Source: Sulfuricella sp. (GTDB taxonomy: Bacteria; Pseudomonadota; Gammaproteobacteria; Burkholderiales; Sulfuricellaceae). Taken from it: 64,000 nt of DNA. The notes beneath the pieces are model-generated. The model had not been told where the DNA came from. It did not search any database and saw only the letters and a list, made by a program, of their open reading frames with translations. A program made the translations under genes and the position numbers. Shown in pieces: positions 1 to 8,638 of this stretch (its first letter is position 1; the number at the start of each line of letters is the position of its first letter). The stretch spans positions 1-64,000 of the forward strand of contig JAGXQV010000050.1 in NCBI GenBank assembly GCA_018336195.1. The letters are read 5' to 3'.

Positions 1-2142
1 AAGCCGCTCGCCGTGGCGGGCGGCGGGCAGCATTCCCTGGCGCTGCTGGAGGGCGGCACGGTATGGGCGTGGGGGGACAACGGCAGCGGCCAGTTGGGCA
101 ACGCCGCCGCCGCTAGCAGCAGTGCCGTGCCGGTGCAGGTCGACAAGTTGTCCGGGATCGTCGCGATCAGTACCAAAGCCTCGCATAATCTGGCTCTCGA
201 CGCCGCCGGGAAGGTGTGGGCGTGGGGCAACGGCGGGTGGGGCGCGCTCGGCGACGGCACCACCAACAACCGCGCGGTGCCGTTCGCGGTTCCCGGCTTG
301 CCGCGCATCGTCGCCATCGAGGCGGGCAATGCGGTGAGCGTGGCGGTGGGCGGCGATGGTTCGGTGTGGATGTGGGGCGACAATACCTTCGGCCAGTTCG
401 GCGAGAGCCGCTACGTCCGGCAGCTTTCCCCGGTCAAGGTGGACGCCCTGGCGGGATATACGGGATTCAGCGTGGGCGAGCAGCACGTCCTGGCCCGCGA
501 CCCCGGCGGCGTCATCCGGGCGTGGGGCTGGAACAGCTATGGGCAGCTCGGCGTGGGCGATGTCGCCGACCGCAGTGCACCCAGCGCCGTTACAGGATTA
601 CCGGACGTTCAACAATGGTCGGCACGGGCCGGGCATAGCATTGCTTTGGCGGCCGACGGCACAGTCTGGGCGTGGGGATCGAACGGCAATGGCGAAAGCG
701 CCGACCAGACGGTTGCCGCGACCAATCTGCCGATTGCCGTGTCGGCTGGCGGCAAGTTCGTTGCGCTGTCCGCCGGGTCTTTTCACAGCTTGGCGCTGGG
801 CGACGACGGGAGCGCTTGGGCGTGGGGCGGCAACAACAACGGGGCGCTCGGCGACAATACCCAGCGCGACAATTTCCTGCCCCGCCGGGTTGGCGGCTTG
901 CCCAAACTGAGCGCTATCGCCGCCGGCTCGGAATTTTCCCTGGCGCTGGATGCAGGCGGCGCCGTCTGGTCATGGGGCAGCCAGGATTCCGGTCGCCTGG
1001 GTAATGGTTATTCCTCGGGTGTGCAACTCAAGCCCCAAGCCCTCAAAGCGCTATCGAGCGTCACCGCCATTTCCGCCGGTTATCAACATGCCCTGGCGTT
1101 GCGTGACGACGGGACGGTGTGGGCGTGGGGCGCCAACGACAGCGGCCAGCTCGGCGACGGCACCACCACCAGCCGCAGCGCGCCGGTTCCGGTGAGCCGT
1201 CTCAAGGATATCGTCGCGGTGGCAGCCGGTGATTTCCATAGTTTGGCACTGGATCGCGGCGGCCAAGTGTGGGCGTGGGGATACAACATCAGCGGCCAAC
1301 TCGGCGACGGCACCACCACCGACCGGCTGGTTCCGGTGCAGGTTGCCGGGCTGGACCATGCGGTGGCGATTTCCGCCGGCGACCGGAGCGGTTACGCGCT
1401 TACCCAGGATGGACGAATTTGGTCGTGGGGGCTCAACGAGGAAGGTCAACTGGGCAGCGCGGCGAGTGCGGACAAGTTGCCGAAAGCCACGCCGATAGCG
1501 GACGTCGATGCCTTCCTGGGCGTTTCCGCACGTAGTGGCTACGCTCTGGCGCTACGCAAGGACGGCACGGTGTGGGGATGGGGGCGGAATTTCGAAGGCC
1601 AACTTGGCGACGCGACCTTTGCACAACGCGATACGCCGGTGGTTTCCCTCGATACGGGCGGCGAGTCGGCATTGGACCTTGATCCTGCCATCGCCAACGT
1701 GATCCCAGCGTCCAAGCTGCCGCCGTTGCGCACGCACGCCAGCCGTTCGGGGGATTTGTCGCGCTTGAACCTGAGCGTGGAAATCAAGCCGGGTACCCTG
1801 AATGTCGGCGGGCTGGTGACGCGCCACGGCTTCGCGTCGGCGTGCGGTCCCTGCGAAATCTACGTTGCCGCGCTTTACAACGATATGCTGTTGCTGTCCG
1901 ACGAAAAGCGCAACTGGGTGACGCCGTTGCCGGAGCAGATCAAGAACAACGCCCTGCCAGCCTTTTTGCGGGGCGTTCAGGTTTCCAGCCAGACCAAGCT
2001 GACCGTGGATATCCTCCAGCAGGTCGATGTCAGCGGGTTTCCCGGCGCACGGATACTGGTGGGTTACGGCAGCAGCGTTCAGGAAATGCTTGGCGCCGGG
2101 CGCTATTACCCGGTCTTCACCGTTCCCAGGAATACGCCATGA
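1..2142 (+). CDS. RCC1-repeat (beta-propeller) protein, 5'-truncated by window edge
   Basis: The frame is open from base 1, and the first codons already read as RCC1 repeat (K-P-L-A-V-A-G-G-G-Q-H), so the start lies upstream; the GTG at 13 is internal. At least eleven repeats of about 50 residues carry the RCC1 signature, a V-W-A-W-G-x-N core followed by G-Q-L-G. One repeat near base 680 is degenerate and lacks the L-G-D-G part. The repeats end near base 1680. The last ~150 residues are different and include a CGPC motif, probably a small beta domain. RCC1 repeats fold as seven-bladed propellers, so eleven or more may mean two propellers. The stop overlaps the start of the next gene (ATGA), so the two are co-translated. 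The partner is an outer-membrane protein, so a surface or periplasmic place is likely. Exact function is unknown. Confidence 0.85.
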   Translation, partial: KPLAVAGGGQHSLALLEGGTVWAWGDNGSGQLGNAAAASSSAVPVQVDKLSGIVAISTKASHNLALDAAGKVWAWGNGGWGALGDGTTNNRAVPFAVPGLPRIVAIEAGNAVSVAVGGDGSVWMWGDNTFGQFGESRYVRQLSPVKVDALAGYTGFSVGEQHVLARDPGGVIRAWGWNSYGQLGVGDVADRSAPSAVTGLPDVQQWSARAGHSIALAADGTVWAWGSNGNGESADQTVAATNLPIAVSAGGKFVALSAGSFHSLALGDDGSAWAWGGNNNGALGDNTQRDNFLPRRVGGLPKLSAIAAGSEFSLALDAGGAVWSWGSQDSGRLGNGYSSGVQLKPQALKALSSVTAISAGYQHALALRDDGTVWAWGANDSGQLGDGTTTSRSAPVPVSRLKDIVAVAAGDFHSLALDRGGQVWAWGYNISGQLGDGTTTDRLVPVQVAGLDHAVAISAGDRSGYALTQDGRIWSWGLNEEGQLGSAASADKLPKATPIADVDAFLGVSARSGYALALRKDGTVWGWGRNFEGQLGDATFAQRDTPVVSLDTGGESALDLDPAIANVIPASKLPPLRTHASRSGDLSRLNLSVEIKPGTLNVGGLVTRHGFASACGPCEIYVAALYNDMLLLSDEKRNWVTPLPEQIKNNALPAFLRGVQVSSQTKLTVDILQQVDVSGFPGARILVGYGSSVQEMLGAGRYYPVFTVPRNTP

Positions 2143-5100
2143 AAATTATCCAATGGTTCTCGGAAGGATTTGCTTATCCTTCCTGGCGGCGCGCCCTGTT
2201 GTTGCTCGTCGCGTTCCCCATCGCCACACCAACGCTGGCTGGGGTGAACGAAATCGTCAGCCTGAGCGGCAGCGGCGAATACCGGGCGAAAACGGAAAAA
2301 TCCTGGCATGAGGCACACCTCAAGCAGACGCTCGATCTGGGCAGCTATGTGCGTACCGGCGATTTGAGCGCGATGGCGATTCTCTTCGCCGACCAGACCC
2401 AGATGCGTCTCGCGCAAAACAGCATGGTGCAAATCAAGGAAATGCCGGATTGGGGCGAAACCGTCCTGGAATTGAATGCCGGGCGGGTTTGGGCGCAGGC
2501 CAAGCGAAAAATCGCCGCTGCGGAGATGCGTTCCACCAATTTGACCATCCGTGGCCCCAGCGCTGCCGCCGGGATACGCGGTACCGACTGGGAAATGGAA
2601 GTGGATGGCGAAGGCCGCACTCGCCTGGTGGTCCTGCATGGTGTCGTCGAGTTTTACAACGAGCAGGGCAGCGTGACGGTGCGCAACAACGAGCAGGCGC
2701 TTGCCGAAAAGGGCAAGGCGCCGGTCAAGATGCTCCTGCAAAACCCCGCCGAACACATCCAATGGGTGACTTCCTACGTCGTGGATGCGGCGCGCTACGC
2801 CGAGCTGAGCGATGCGGCATTGGTCGGCGCGACTCGGGAAGTCGCAGCGTTGCGTGAGGTCAAGATTTTGCTGGGCGAACGGAAAATGCAGGCAGCGCTG
2901 GAACGCCTGGAAACCCTGATGCGCTCCATGCACCTGGAGTCCGGTGTGGCTTACTTGCTGGGCGCGGATTTCGCCATTTACGCCGGCAACCTGGGGCGGG
3001 CGGAAGAAATCCTGCGCCAAGGTCGGCAGCGCTTTCCCGCCGACCCCCGTTTCGCCGCGCAACGGGCGCGAGTGGCGATGCTTCGCGACGATCTTCCCGG
3101 CGCACGGGAATGGCTGAAATCCGGCTACGCCGTTTCTCCCGCTGCCCTCGAACTGCGCTTGGCGGAAGGCGAGATCGCCCGCTTTGCCGGCGAAGCCGGG
3201 CCGGCGAGTGCGGCTTACCGTGCCGCAATGGCGGCGGCTCCCCTGGATGCGCGCGGCTGGCACGGCTTGGGGGCAGTGGAAAGCGAACGGGAAGAGGTCA
3301 AGCAGGCCCGTCCCCATCTGCTCCAGGCCCTGGAACTCGACGCCGCTTCGCCGGATACGCGCGGCGAACTGGCGACCCTGGAAACCTTCGCCAATCGCTT
3401 CGCCGATGCGCGCCGCTATTACGACCAGGCGTTGCAGGAACACCCCGACGACTACGTGGCGCTCACCGGTCTTGGACTGATGCTGCTCAAGGCCGGCGAC
3501 ACCGGGCAGGCGCTCGACACCCTGTTGCGCGCCAGCGTGATCGAACCGAAATATGCCCGTGCGGTGGTCTACACGGCAGTTGCCTATTACCAGTTGGGGC
3601 GTCATCGCCACGCCCTGGATACCTTGGCGCGTGCCGCCGAGCTTGATCCGCGTGATCCGCTGCCGCACCAGTTGACCAGTCTGATTTACACCGATCTGGT
3701 CGAGCCGGGCAAGGCGCTCGACGCGGCGCGCGAGGCGTTGCGCCGGATGCCCTACCTCAAGTCGCTCAACCAGCTCGCCAACGACCAGAAAGGCGCCGCC
3801 AACCTGGGCAATGCCCTGGCGCAGTTTGGTCTGGAGGACTGGGCGATGAACTATGCGCAGGAATCCTATACGCCGTTCTGGGCGGGCAGTCACCTGTTCC
3901 TCGCCGACCGTTACGACGGCAAGTTCAACAAGCAGTCCGAGTTGATGCAGGGCTACCTCACCGATCCCACCGCTTTCGGCGCATCCAACCGTTTCCAGAC
4001 CCTGCTGACCAAGCCGGGCGATTATTTTTCGGCGAATCTCACCCCTGCCCGTAGCGACGATCTGCGCACCACCACCGCGAGCTTCATCACCAACGGCTAT
4101 GCCAACGGCACCGTGCCGCTTGCCTATTTCGCCGAGGGCATGAAGATCAACCTGACGCCGGGCCGCGAATATTTTGACGGCGACGGCAGCACCGTCACCG
4201 CAGCGCTGGGTGCCGCGCCCCGCGAGGATTTCGGGGTGTTCGCTTTCACCAGCGTGTTCGAGGCGGCAGTGGATGCGAAGGTCAACCCGCTGCTTACCAA
4301 TCGCACCACCGGACGGGAAAATCGCCTGGATGTCGGGGCGAACTACAAGTTCGCGCCAACTTCGCAGAGTTGGCTAAAATTGGGCGTGGGCGAGGAAAAT
4401 GCACGCAACGACATGGCTGACCGCCAGCAGGGAAGGAGCATCGATACGCGCTTCGATACCGCGCCACGCAATCGGGATGTGCAACTCCGCCACAGCCTGA
4501 AGCTGGATGACGACGTGTGGAGTTGGGGCGTCGAAAACACCCGGATGGATAACGACACGGCGCTGACTTCGAATTCCGCGCTAACCCGGATTCGTAACGA
4601 TGTCGGTGATGTGGACAAGTCCTGGAACGTCTACCTGGCCGACCGGCGCAATCTGGGCGAGCGCCTGACACTCGATCTAGGCCTGTTCTATGAGCGCTAC
4701 GAGAAGACCTCCGACAACGTCACCAAGGTCAGTCAGGGCGGTTATGCTTTCTCCGTCGCTGGTCACGACGCTTACTTGCGCGAAGGGCTGCATCCACGTA
4801 TGGGGCTGGCCTTCGCCCGCGTTCCCGGCGAAGTGTGGCGTTTTGCCTACCAGAAATGGGTGCGTCCCAATACCGCCAATACCTTGAGCCCGGTCGCCAC
4901 CGCCGGAATCGCCCTGGACAACCAGTTGGTGTTGCCGGGCGGCGAACTGGAGCGTTTGCGTTTCCAGGTCGAGCGCGAGTTGACCCGCGACGCCTTCGCC
5001 GCGCTGTTCATCGACGGCAAGCGGGTCAACAACCTCGGTCAGCCCGGTAACGTGCTCAATCAGGGCGACGAAATCGCCAATCTCGACCGTCTGCGCAATC

Positions 5101-5549
5101 GCACCGCGCTGGTGTTCCAGAGCAACGGGGAGGCGCTGGAAGATTTGCCGGCCTTCCAGCAGGGGCGAGCGCTCAGCGCCGGCGTTGCGCTCAACCAGCG
5201 CCTTGCCGACAGCCTGTCGGCCTATGCCAATTACGTGTACAGCGAAAGTGAAAACACCCACGAGTGGCTGGCTGGCCTCAAGTTGCCTTATCTGGCGCGC
5301 CATCATGCCACCTTGGGGATGACCTGGGCCGGCCCGCAGCGCTTGGTGGTGCAGGCCGCCGCCGTGTATCGCAGCCGCCGTTTCAGCAACGAGGAAAACA
5401 CCGCCGAATTACCGGCAGGCTGGGATATTGCCGGCAAGGCCAACTGGCAATCCGCCGACAAGCGCTGGCTGGTGGAAGGCTACGCGATCAACCTGTTGAA
5501 GAAGGATAGCGCCGCGACGCTGGGCCTGAACGTGGCGTGGCGCTATTGA
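2139..5549 (+). CDS. FecR-domain / TPR / outer-membrane beta-barrel protein
   Basis: A 1136-residue protein. The ATG at 2139 overlaps the previous stop and is followed by a signal peptide (residues 1-34, cleavage near T-L-A/G); a longer frame opening at 1842 lies inside the upstream gene and is rejected. Residues ~65-195 are a FecR domain with the A-G-I-R-G-T-D motif at 144-150. Residues ~215-560 are TPR repeats. The rest, ~600-1136, alternates polar and apolar residues like an outer-membrane beta barrel and ends in an aromatic residue (W-R-Y). The FecR-TPR-barrel order resembles secretin-like or polysaccharide/adhesin export porins, but I recognise no named family. With the RCC1 gene it probably forms a secretion or surface-display pair; that is inference. 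Confidence 0.8.
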   Translation: MKIIQWFSEGFAYPSWRRALLLLVAFPIATPTLAGVNEIVSLSGSGEYRAKTEKSWHEAHLKQTLDLGSYVRTGDLSAMAILFADQTQMRLAQNSMVQIKEMPDWGETVLELNAGRVWAQAKRKIAAAEMRSTNLTIRGPSAAAGIRGTDWEMEVDGEGRTRLVVLHGVVEFYNEQGSVTVRNNEQALAEKGKAPVKMLLQNPAEHIQWVTSYVVDAARYAELSDAALVGATREVAALREVKILLGERKMQAALERLETLMRSMHLESGVAYLLGADFAIYAGNLGRAEEILRQGRQRFPADPRFAAQRARVAMLRDDLPGAREWLKSGYAVSPAALELRLAEGEIARFAGEAGPASAAYRAAMAAAPLDARGWHGLGAVESEREEVKQARPHLLQALELDAASPDTRGELATLETFANRFADARRYYDQALQEHPDDYVALTGLGLMLLKAGDTGQALDTLLRASVIEPKYARAVVYTAVAYYQLGRHRHALDTLARAAELDPRDPLPHQLTSLIYTDLVEPGKALDAAREALRRMPYLKSLNQLANDQKGAANLGNALAQFGLEDWAMNYAQESYTPFWAGSHLFLADRYDGKFNKQSELMQGYLTDPTAFGASNRFQTLLTKPGDYFSANLTPARSDDLRTTTASFITNGYANGTVPLAYFAEGMKINLTPGREYFDGDGSTVTAALGAAPREDFGVFAFTSVFEAAVDAKVNPLLTNRTTGRENRLDVGANYKFAPTSQSWLKLGVGEENARNDMADRQQGRSIDTRFDTAPRNRDVQLRHSLKLDDDVWSWGVENTRMDNDTALTSNSALTRIRNDVGDVDKSWNVYLADRRNLGERLTLDLGLFYERYEKTSDNVTKVSQGGYAFSVAGHDAYLREGLHPRMGLAFARVPGEVWRFAYQKWVRPNTANTLSPVATAGIALDNQLVLPGGELERLRFQVERELTRDAFAALFIDGKRVNNLGQPGNVLNQGDEIANLDRLRNRTALVFQSNGEALEDLPAFQQGRALSAGVALNQRLADSLSAYANYVYSESENTHEWLAGLKLPYLARHHATLGMTWAGPQRLVVQAAAVYRSRRFSNEENTAELPAGWDIAGKANWQSADKRWLVEGYAINLLKKDSAATLGLNVAWRY

Positions 5550-5556
5550 CGGCGGG

Positions 5557-6411
5557 TCATGGCGCCAGCCGTTGGTACGCCGCCAAGCGCCGTTCGCTGA
5601 TTTTCCCTGTGGCCACCGCGTTGCGCACCGCGCAGTCCGGCTCCACCAGGTGTTTGCAGTTGGCGAAACGGCAGTCGCCGATGTAGGGGCGAAATTCCAC
5701 GAAGGCGTGGGTGATGGCGTCGCGGCTCATGTGGTGCAGGCCGAATTCCTGTAAGCCCGGCGAGTCGATGATGTGGCTGTCGGCGTCGAGGTGGTAGAGC
5801 TGGGCGTGGGTGGTGGTGTGCTTGCCGGAGTTGAGCGCTTGGGAAATTTCCCGGGTGCGTGCCTGGATGTCCGGCAGCAGGGCGTTGACGATGCTCGATT
5901 TGCCCATCCCCGATTGCCCCACCAGGACGCTGGTCTGGCCGTGCAGCCAGGGGCGCAGCGGTGCAATGTCTTGCAGGGCGGAGAGTGGCAGCAGCGGGTA
6001 GCCCAGTTCGGCGTACAGCGCGAGTTGCTGGAGGGCTTGCTGGCTGGGGTTTTCCAGGTCGCATTTGTTGAGGACGATCAGCGCTTTGATGTCGGCGGTT
6101 TCTGCGGCGATCAGGCAGCGGTTGAGAAGGTCCTCGTAAAAAGCCGGCTCGGCGGCGAGCACCACGATGATCTGGGTGACGTTGGCAGCGATGATTTTTT
6201 CGCGGAAGGCATCCGAGCGGTAGAGCAGCGAGGTGCGTGGCGCGATGGTGTCGATGATGCCCTGGCTGGCGCTGATGGACTGCACTATTACCCGGTCGCC
6301 GCACGCCACCCCACCTTTCTTGCCGCGGGTGATGCAGGGGAGGGTGGTTCCGTCCGCCAGTTCGACGAGGAACTGGCGACCGAACGCGGCGACGACCTGA
6401 CCTTCAGCCAT
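5557..6411 (-). CDS. rsgA: Ribosome small-subunit-dependent GTPase A
   Basis: 284 residues, normal for RsgA (YjeQ), the GTPase that helps mature the 30S subunit. It has an N-terminal OB-fold, then a circularly permuted GTPase: G4 N-K-C-D at 115-118 comes before the P-loop G-Q-S-G-M-G-K-S-S at 165-173, and D-S-P-G (G3) is at 216-219. The C-terminal zinc site is C247, C252, H254 and C260. Its start directly abuts the stop of the upstream cytochrome c gene, so the two are translationally linked. It converges with the FecR gene, leaving only 7 bases between stops. Confidence 0.97.
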   Translation of the reverse strand: MAEGQVVAAFGRQFLVELADGTTLPCITRGKKGGVACGDRVIVQSISASQGIIDTIAPRTSLLYRSDAFREKIIAANVTQIIVVLAAEPAFYEDLLNRCLIAAETADIKALIVLNKCDLENPSQQALQQLALYAELGYPLLPLSALQDIAPLRPWLHGQTSVLVGQSGMGKSSIVNALLPDIQARTREISQALNSGKHTTTHAQLYHLDADSHIIDSPGLQEFGLHHMSRDAITHAFVEFRPYIGDCRFANCKHLVEPDCAVRNAVATGKISERRLAAYQRLAP

Positions 6412-6723
6412 CTATTTGAACTTGTAATACTGCTGGTTGAGGTAGGCGCCGACGTGCAACTCGTCTTCCGGAAACCAGCCGGCCCCGGCGTTGCTGTTGC
6501 AGCCGCTGATTTGCGCCTGCAACTTCTGGGGAGTCTTGATCTTGCGTTCCATGCGGCTGTACATGGCGGAGCCGTCGCCGCCCAGCATCGATTTGTGGCA
6601 GGAGATGCAGGACTTGTCGTGGAGGGCTTTGCCTGCTTTGGCGTCGCCCTTGGCGAAAAGGTCGGCGGACTGAACCGGACCGGCGAGCAGCAGGAAAATG
6701 GGGAGAGCGAGCAGATGGCGCAT
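6412..6723 (-). CDS. Small monohaem c-type cytochrome
   Basis: 103 residues with a cleavable signal peptide (cleavage after Q-S-A) and one haem motif, C-I-S-C-H, so it is a periplasmic electron carrier. A methionine in the segment just after the haem site and one further down (S-A-M-Y) are possible distal ligands. The tail has a C-N-S-N-A-G-A-G-W-F-P block. It lies between an M48 protease and rsgA with 31 and 0 bases of spacing, so it is the middle gene of a three-gene minus-strand operon. Its redox partner cannot be told from the sequence. Confidence 0.9.
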   Translation of the reverse strand: MRHLLALPIFLLLAGPVQSADLFAKGDAKAGKALHDKSCISCHKSMLGGDGSAMYSRMERKIKTPQKLQAQISGCNSNAGAGWFPEDELHVGAYLNQQYYKFK

Positions 6724-6754
6724 GGTGAACTCCTTCAGGGTGAGGTGCCGAATT

Positions 6755-7996
6755 TTAGGCGATGTTGCGCAATTGCGCGATGCGCACCGAGGCCGGCGGG
6801 TGCGAATCGTAAAACGCCGAGTGCAGCGGATCGGGGGTGAGCGTGGCGGCGTTGTCGTTATACAGCTTGACCAGGGCGCTGACCAGGTCGGCGGCGGGGG
6901 CGTGGCGGGTGGCGTAGCGGTCGGCTTCGAACTCGTGCTTGCGCGAATAGAAACTCATCAGCGGTTGCAGGAGGAAGGTGAATACCGGGCTGACCAGCAG
7001 GAACAGGGTAAGACCGATTGCCGTACCCGGCGTGGCGACGCCCAGCCCAGCGAAGAACCACGGGGCTTGCATCAGCCAGCCCAGCAGCCACAGCCCGGCC
7101 AGGCTCATGGCGAAGATCAGGACGATGCGCTTGACGATGTGGCGGAGCTTGAAATGGCCGAGTTCGTGGGCGAGCACGGCGACGATTTCGTGATGCTGGA
7201 GACGCTCCAGCAGGGTATCGAAGAAAACGATCCGCCGCGATTTGCCGAAGCCGGTGAAATAGGCGTTGCCGTGGGTGCTGCGGCGCGAGCCGTCCATCAC
7301 GTAAAAGCCTTGGGCCTCGAATTGGCAGGTGGCGAGGAGCTTTTCGACGTGGGCTTTCAGTTCGGCGTCTTCGAGCGGGGCGAACTTGTTGAACAAGGGC
7401 GCGATGAAGGTCGGGTAGACGGCCAGGATCAGCAGGTTGAAACCCATCCACGCCAGCCACACGTACAACCACCAGTTTTCGCCCATCCGTGCCATTAGCC
7501 ACAGGACGCCGAGCAACAGCGGCGCGCCGATGGCGAGGCCGAGGGCGGTCTGTTTGGCGAGATCCTTGGCGTACAGCGCCGGGGTGGTCTTGTTGAAGCC
7601 GAAACGCTCGTCGATGACGAAGGTGCGGTACACGCCGAGCGGCAATTCGACGATGCCGCTGATGAAGAACACCGCGAGGATCAGCGCCACGCCTTGCCAC
7701 AAGGGATCGCTCAGCGCGCCGCCGAGCGCCTGGTTGAGCGTTTCCAACCCGCCGCCCAGGGTGAATGCCAGCAACAGCGCGGTTTCCAGGAGGGCGTGGA
7801 CGATGCCCAGGCGGGTTTTGGCGATGCTGTAATCGGCGGCTTTCTGGTGGGCGGGGAGGGTGATTTGAGCGGCGAATTCAGGCGGAACCGCTGCACGATG
7901 CGCGGCGATGTGGTTGATGTGGCGTAGTGCCAGCCACAGACGCACCGCGAGAGAAAGGGCCAGGGCAGCGAGAAAAACCAGGGTGAATGTTTGCAT
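6755..7996 (-). CDS. M48 family (Ste24/CAAX protease-like) membrane metalloprotease
   Basis: 413 residues with at least five hydrophobic segments. The zinc motif H-E-L-G-H is at 277-281 and the third ligand is in E-F-E-A-D-R near 352. The F-G-F-N-K-T-T-P block at 132-139 is typical of Ste24-type M48A proteases rather than the shorter HtpX. These enzymes cleave or quality-control membrane proteins; bacterial substrates are mostly unknown. First gene of the operon with the small cytochrome c and rsgA, divergent from orn across about 77 bases. Confidence 0.93.
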   Translation of the reverse strand: MQTFTLVFLAALALSLAVRLWLALRHINHIAAHRAAVPPEFAAQITLPAHQKAADYSIAKTRLGIVHALLETALLLAFTLGGGLETLNQALGGALSDPLWQGVALILAVFFISGIVELPLGVYRTFVIDERFGFNKTTPALYAKDLAKQTALGLAIGAPLLLGVLWLMARMGENWWLYVWLAWMGFNLLILAVYPTFIAPLFNKFAPLEDAELKAHVEKLLATCQFEAQGFYVMDGSRRSTHGNAYFTGFGKSRRIVFFDTLLERLQHHEIVAVLAHELGHFKLRHIVKRIVLIFAMSLAGLWLLGWLMQAPWFFAGLGVATPGTAIGLTLFLLVSPVFTFLLQPLMSFYSRKHEFEADRYATRHAPAADLVSALVKLYNDNAATLTPDPLHSAFYDSHPPASVRIAQLRNIA

Positions 7997-8073
7997 GAGT
8001 TTAACGGGGTATGCTTACTTCGGATGGCGGGTTATGCCAAAATGCGTAATTAACGGTTTAATAAGTGGACATT

Positions 8074-8622
8074 ATGGCACAAGACAGTAATAACCTTATC
8101 TGGATCGACCTGGAAATGACCGGCCTGGTCCCGGAGCGCGACCGGATCATCGAAATCGCCGTGGTGATGACCGATTCGCAACTCAATGTCCTGGCGGAAA
8201 GCCCGGTGCTGGTCGTGCATCAGAGCGACGAGGTGCTGAGCGGCATGGACGCCTGGAACACCTCGACCCACGGCAAGTCCGGCCTGACCGAAAAGGTGCG
8301 CGCCTCCACCCTCGACGAGGCGGAGGTCGAAAACCGTATGCTCGAATTCATCAGCCAGTACGTTCCCGCCGTCAAGTCGCCGATGTGCGGCAACTCGATC
8401 TGCCAGGACCGGCGCTTTCTCGCCAAATACATGCCCAAGCTGGAAGCGTGGTTCCACTATCGCAACCTCGATGTCAGCACACCCAAGGAACTGGCCAAGC
8501 GCTGGTATCCGAAACTCTATGACGGATTCAAGAAAGCCAACAAGCACGAAGCGCTCGCCGACATCTACGAATCCATCGAAGAGCTGAAATACTACCGCGC
8601 TACCCTGTTCCGCGAACTTTAA
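8074..8622 (+). CDS. orn: Oligoribonuclease
   Basis: 182 residues. It degrades 2-5-nt RNAs and pGpG to mononucleotides. DEDDh exonuclease residues are present: D and E in I-D-L-E-M-T-G, D in Q-D-R-R-F, and H and D in H-E-A-L-A-D-I. The ATG at 8074 gives the usual short N-terminus ([12 protein letters not shown]); an in-frame GTG at 8065 adds three residues and cannot be excluded. Because Orn removes pGpG, the product of EAL phosphodiesterases, it completes the c-di-GMP breakdown started by the EAL proteins elsewhere in the window. Confidence 0.97.
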   Translation: MAQDSNNLIWIDLEMTGLVPERDRIIEIAVVMTDSQLNVLAESPVLVVHQSDEVLSGMDAWNTSTHGKSGLTEKVRASTLDEAEVENRMLEFISQYVPAVKSPMCGNSICQDRRFLAKYMPKLEAWFHYRNLDVSTPKELAKRWYPKLYDGFKKANKHEALADIYESIEELKYYRATLFREL

Positions 8623-8638
8623 CGACGGGAAAACCAGC

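Noticed and set aside
2106-3893. 595-codon minus-strand frame opposite the FecR gene
   Set aside because: Antisense shadow of FecR/TPR coding sequence.
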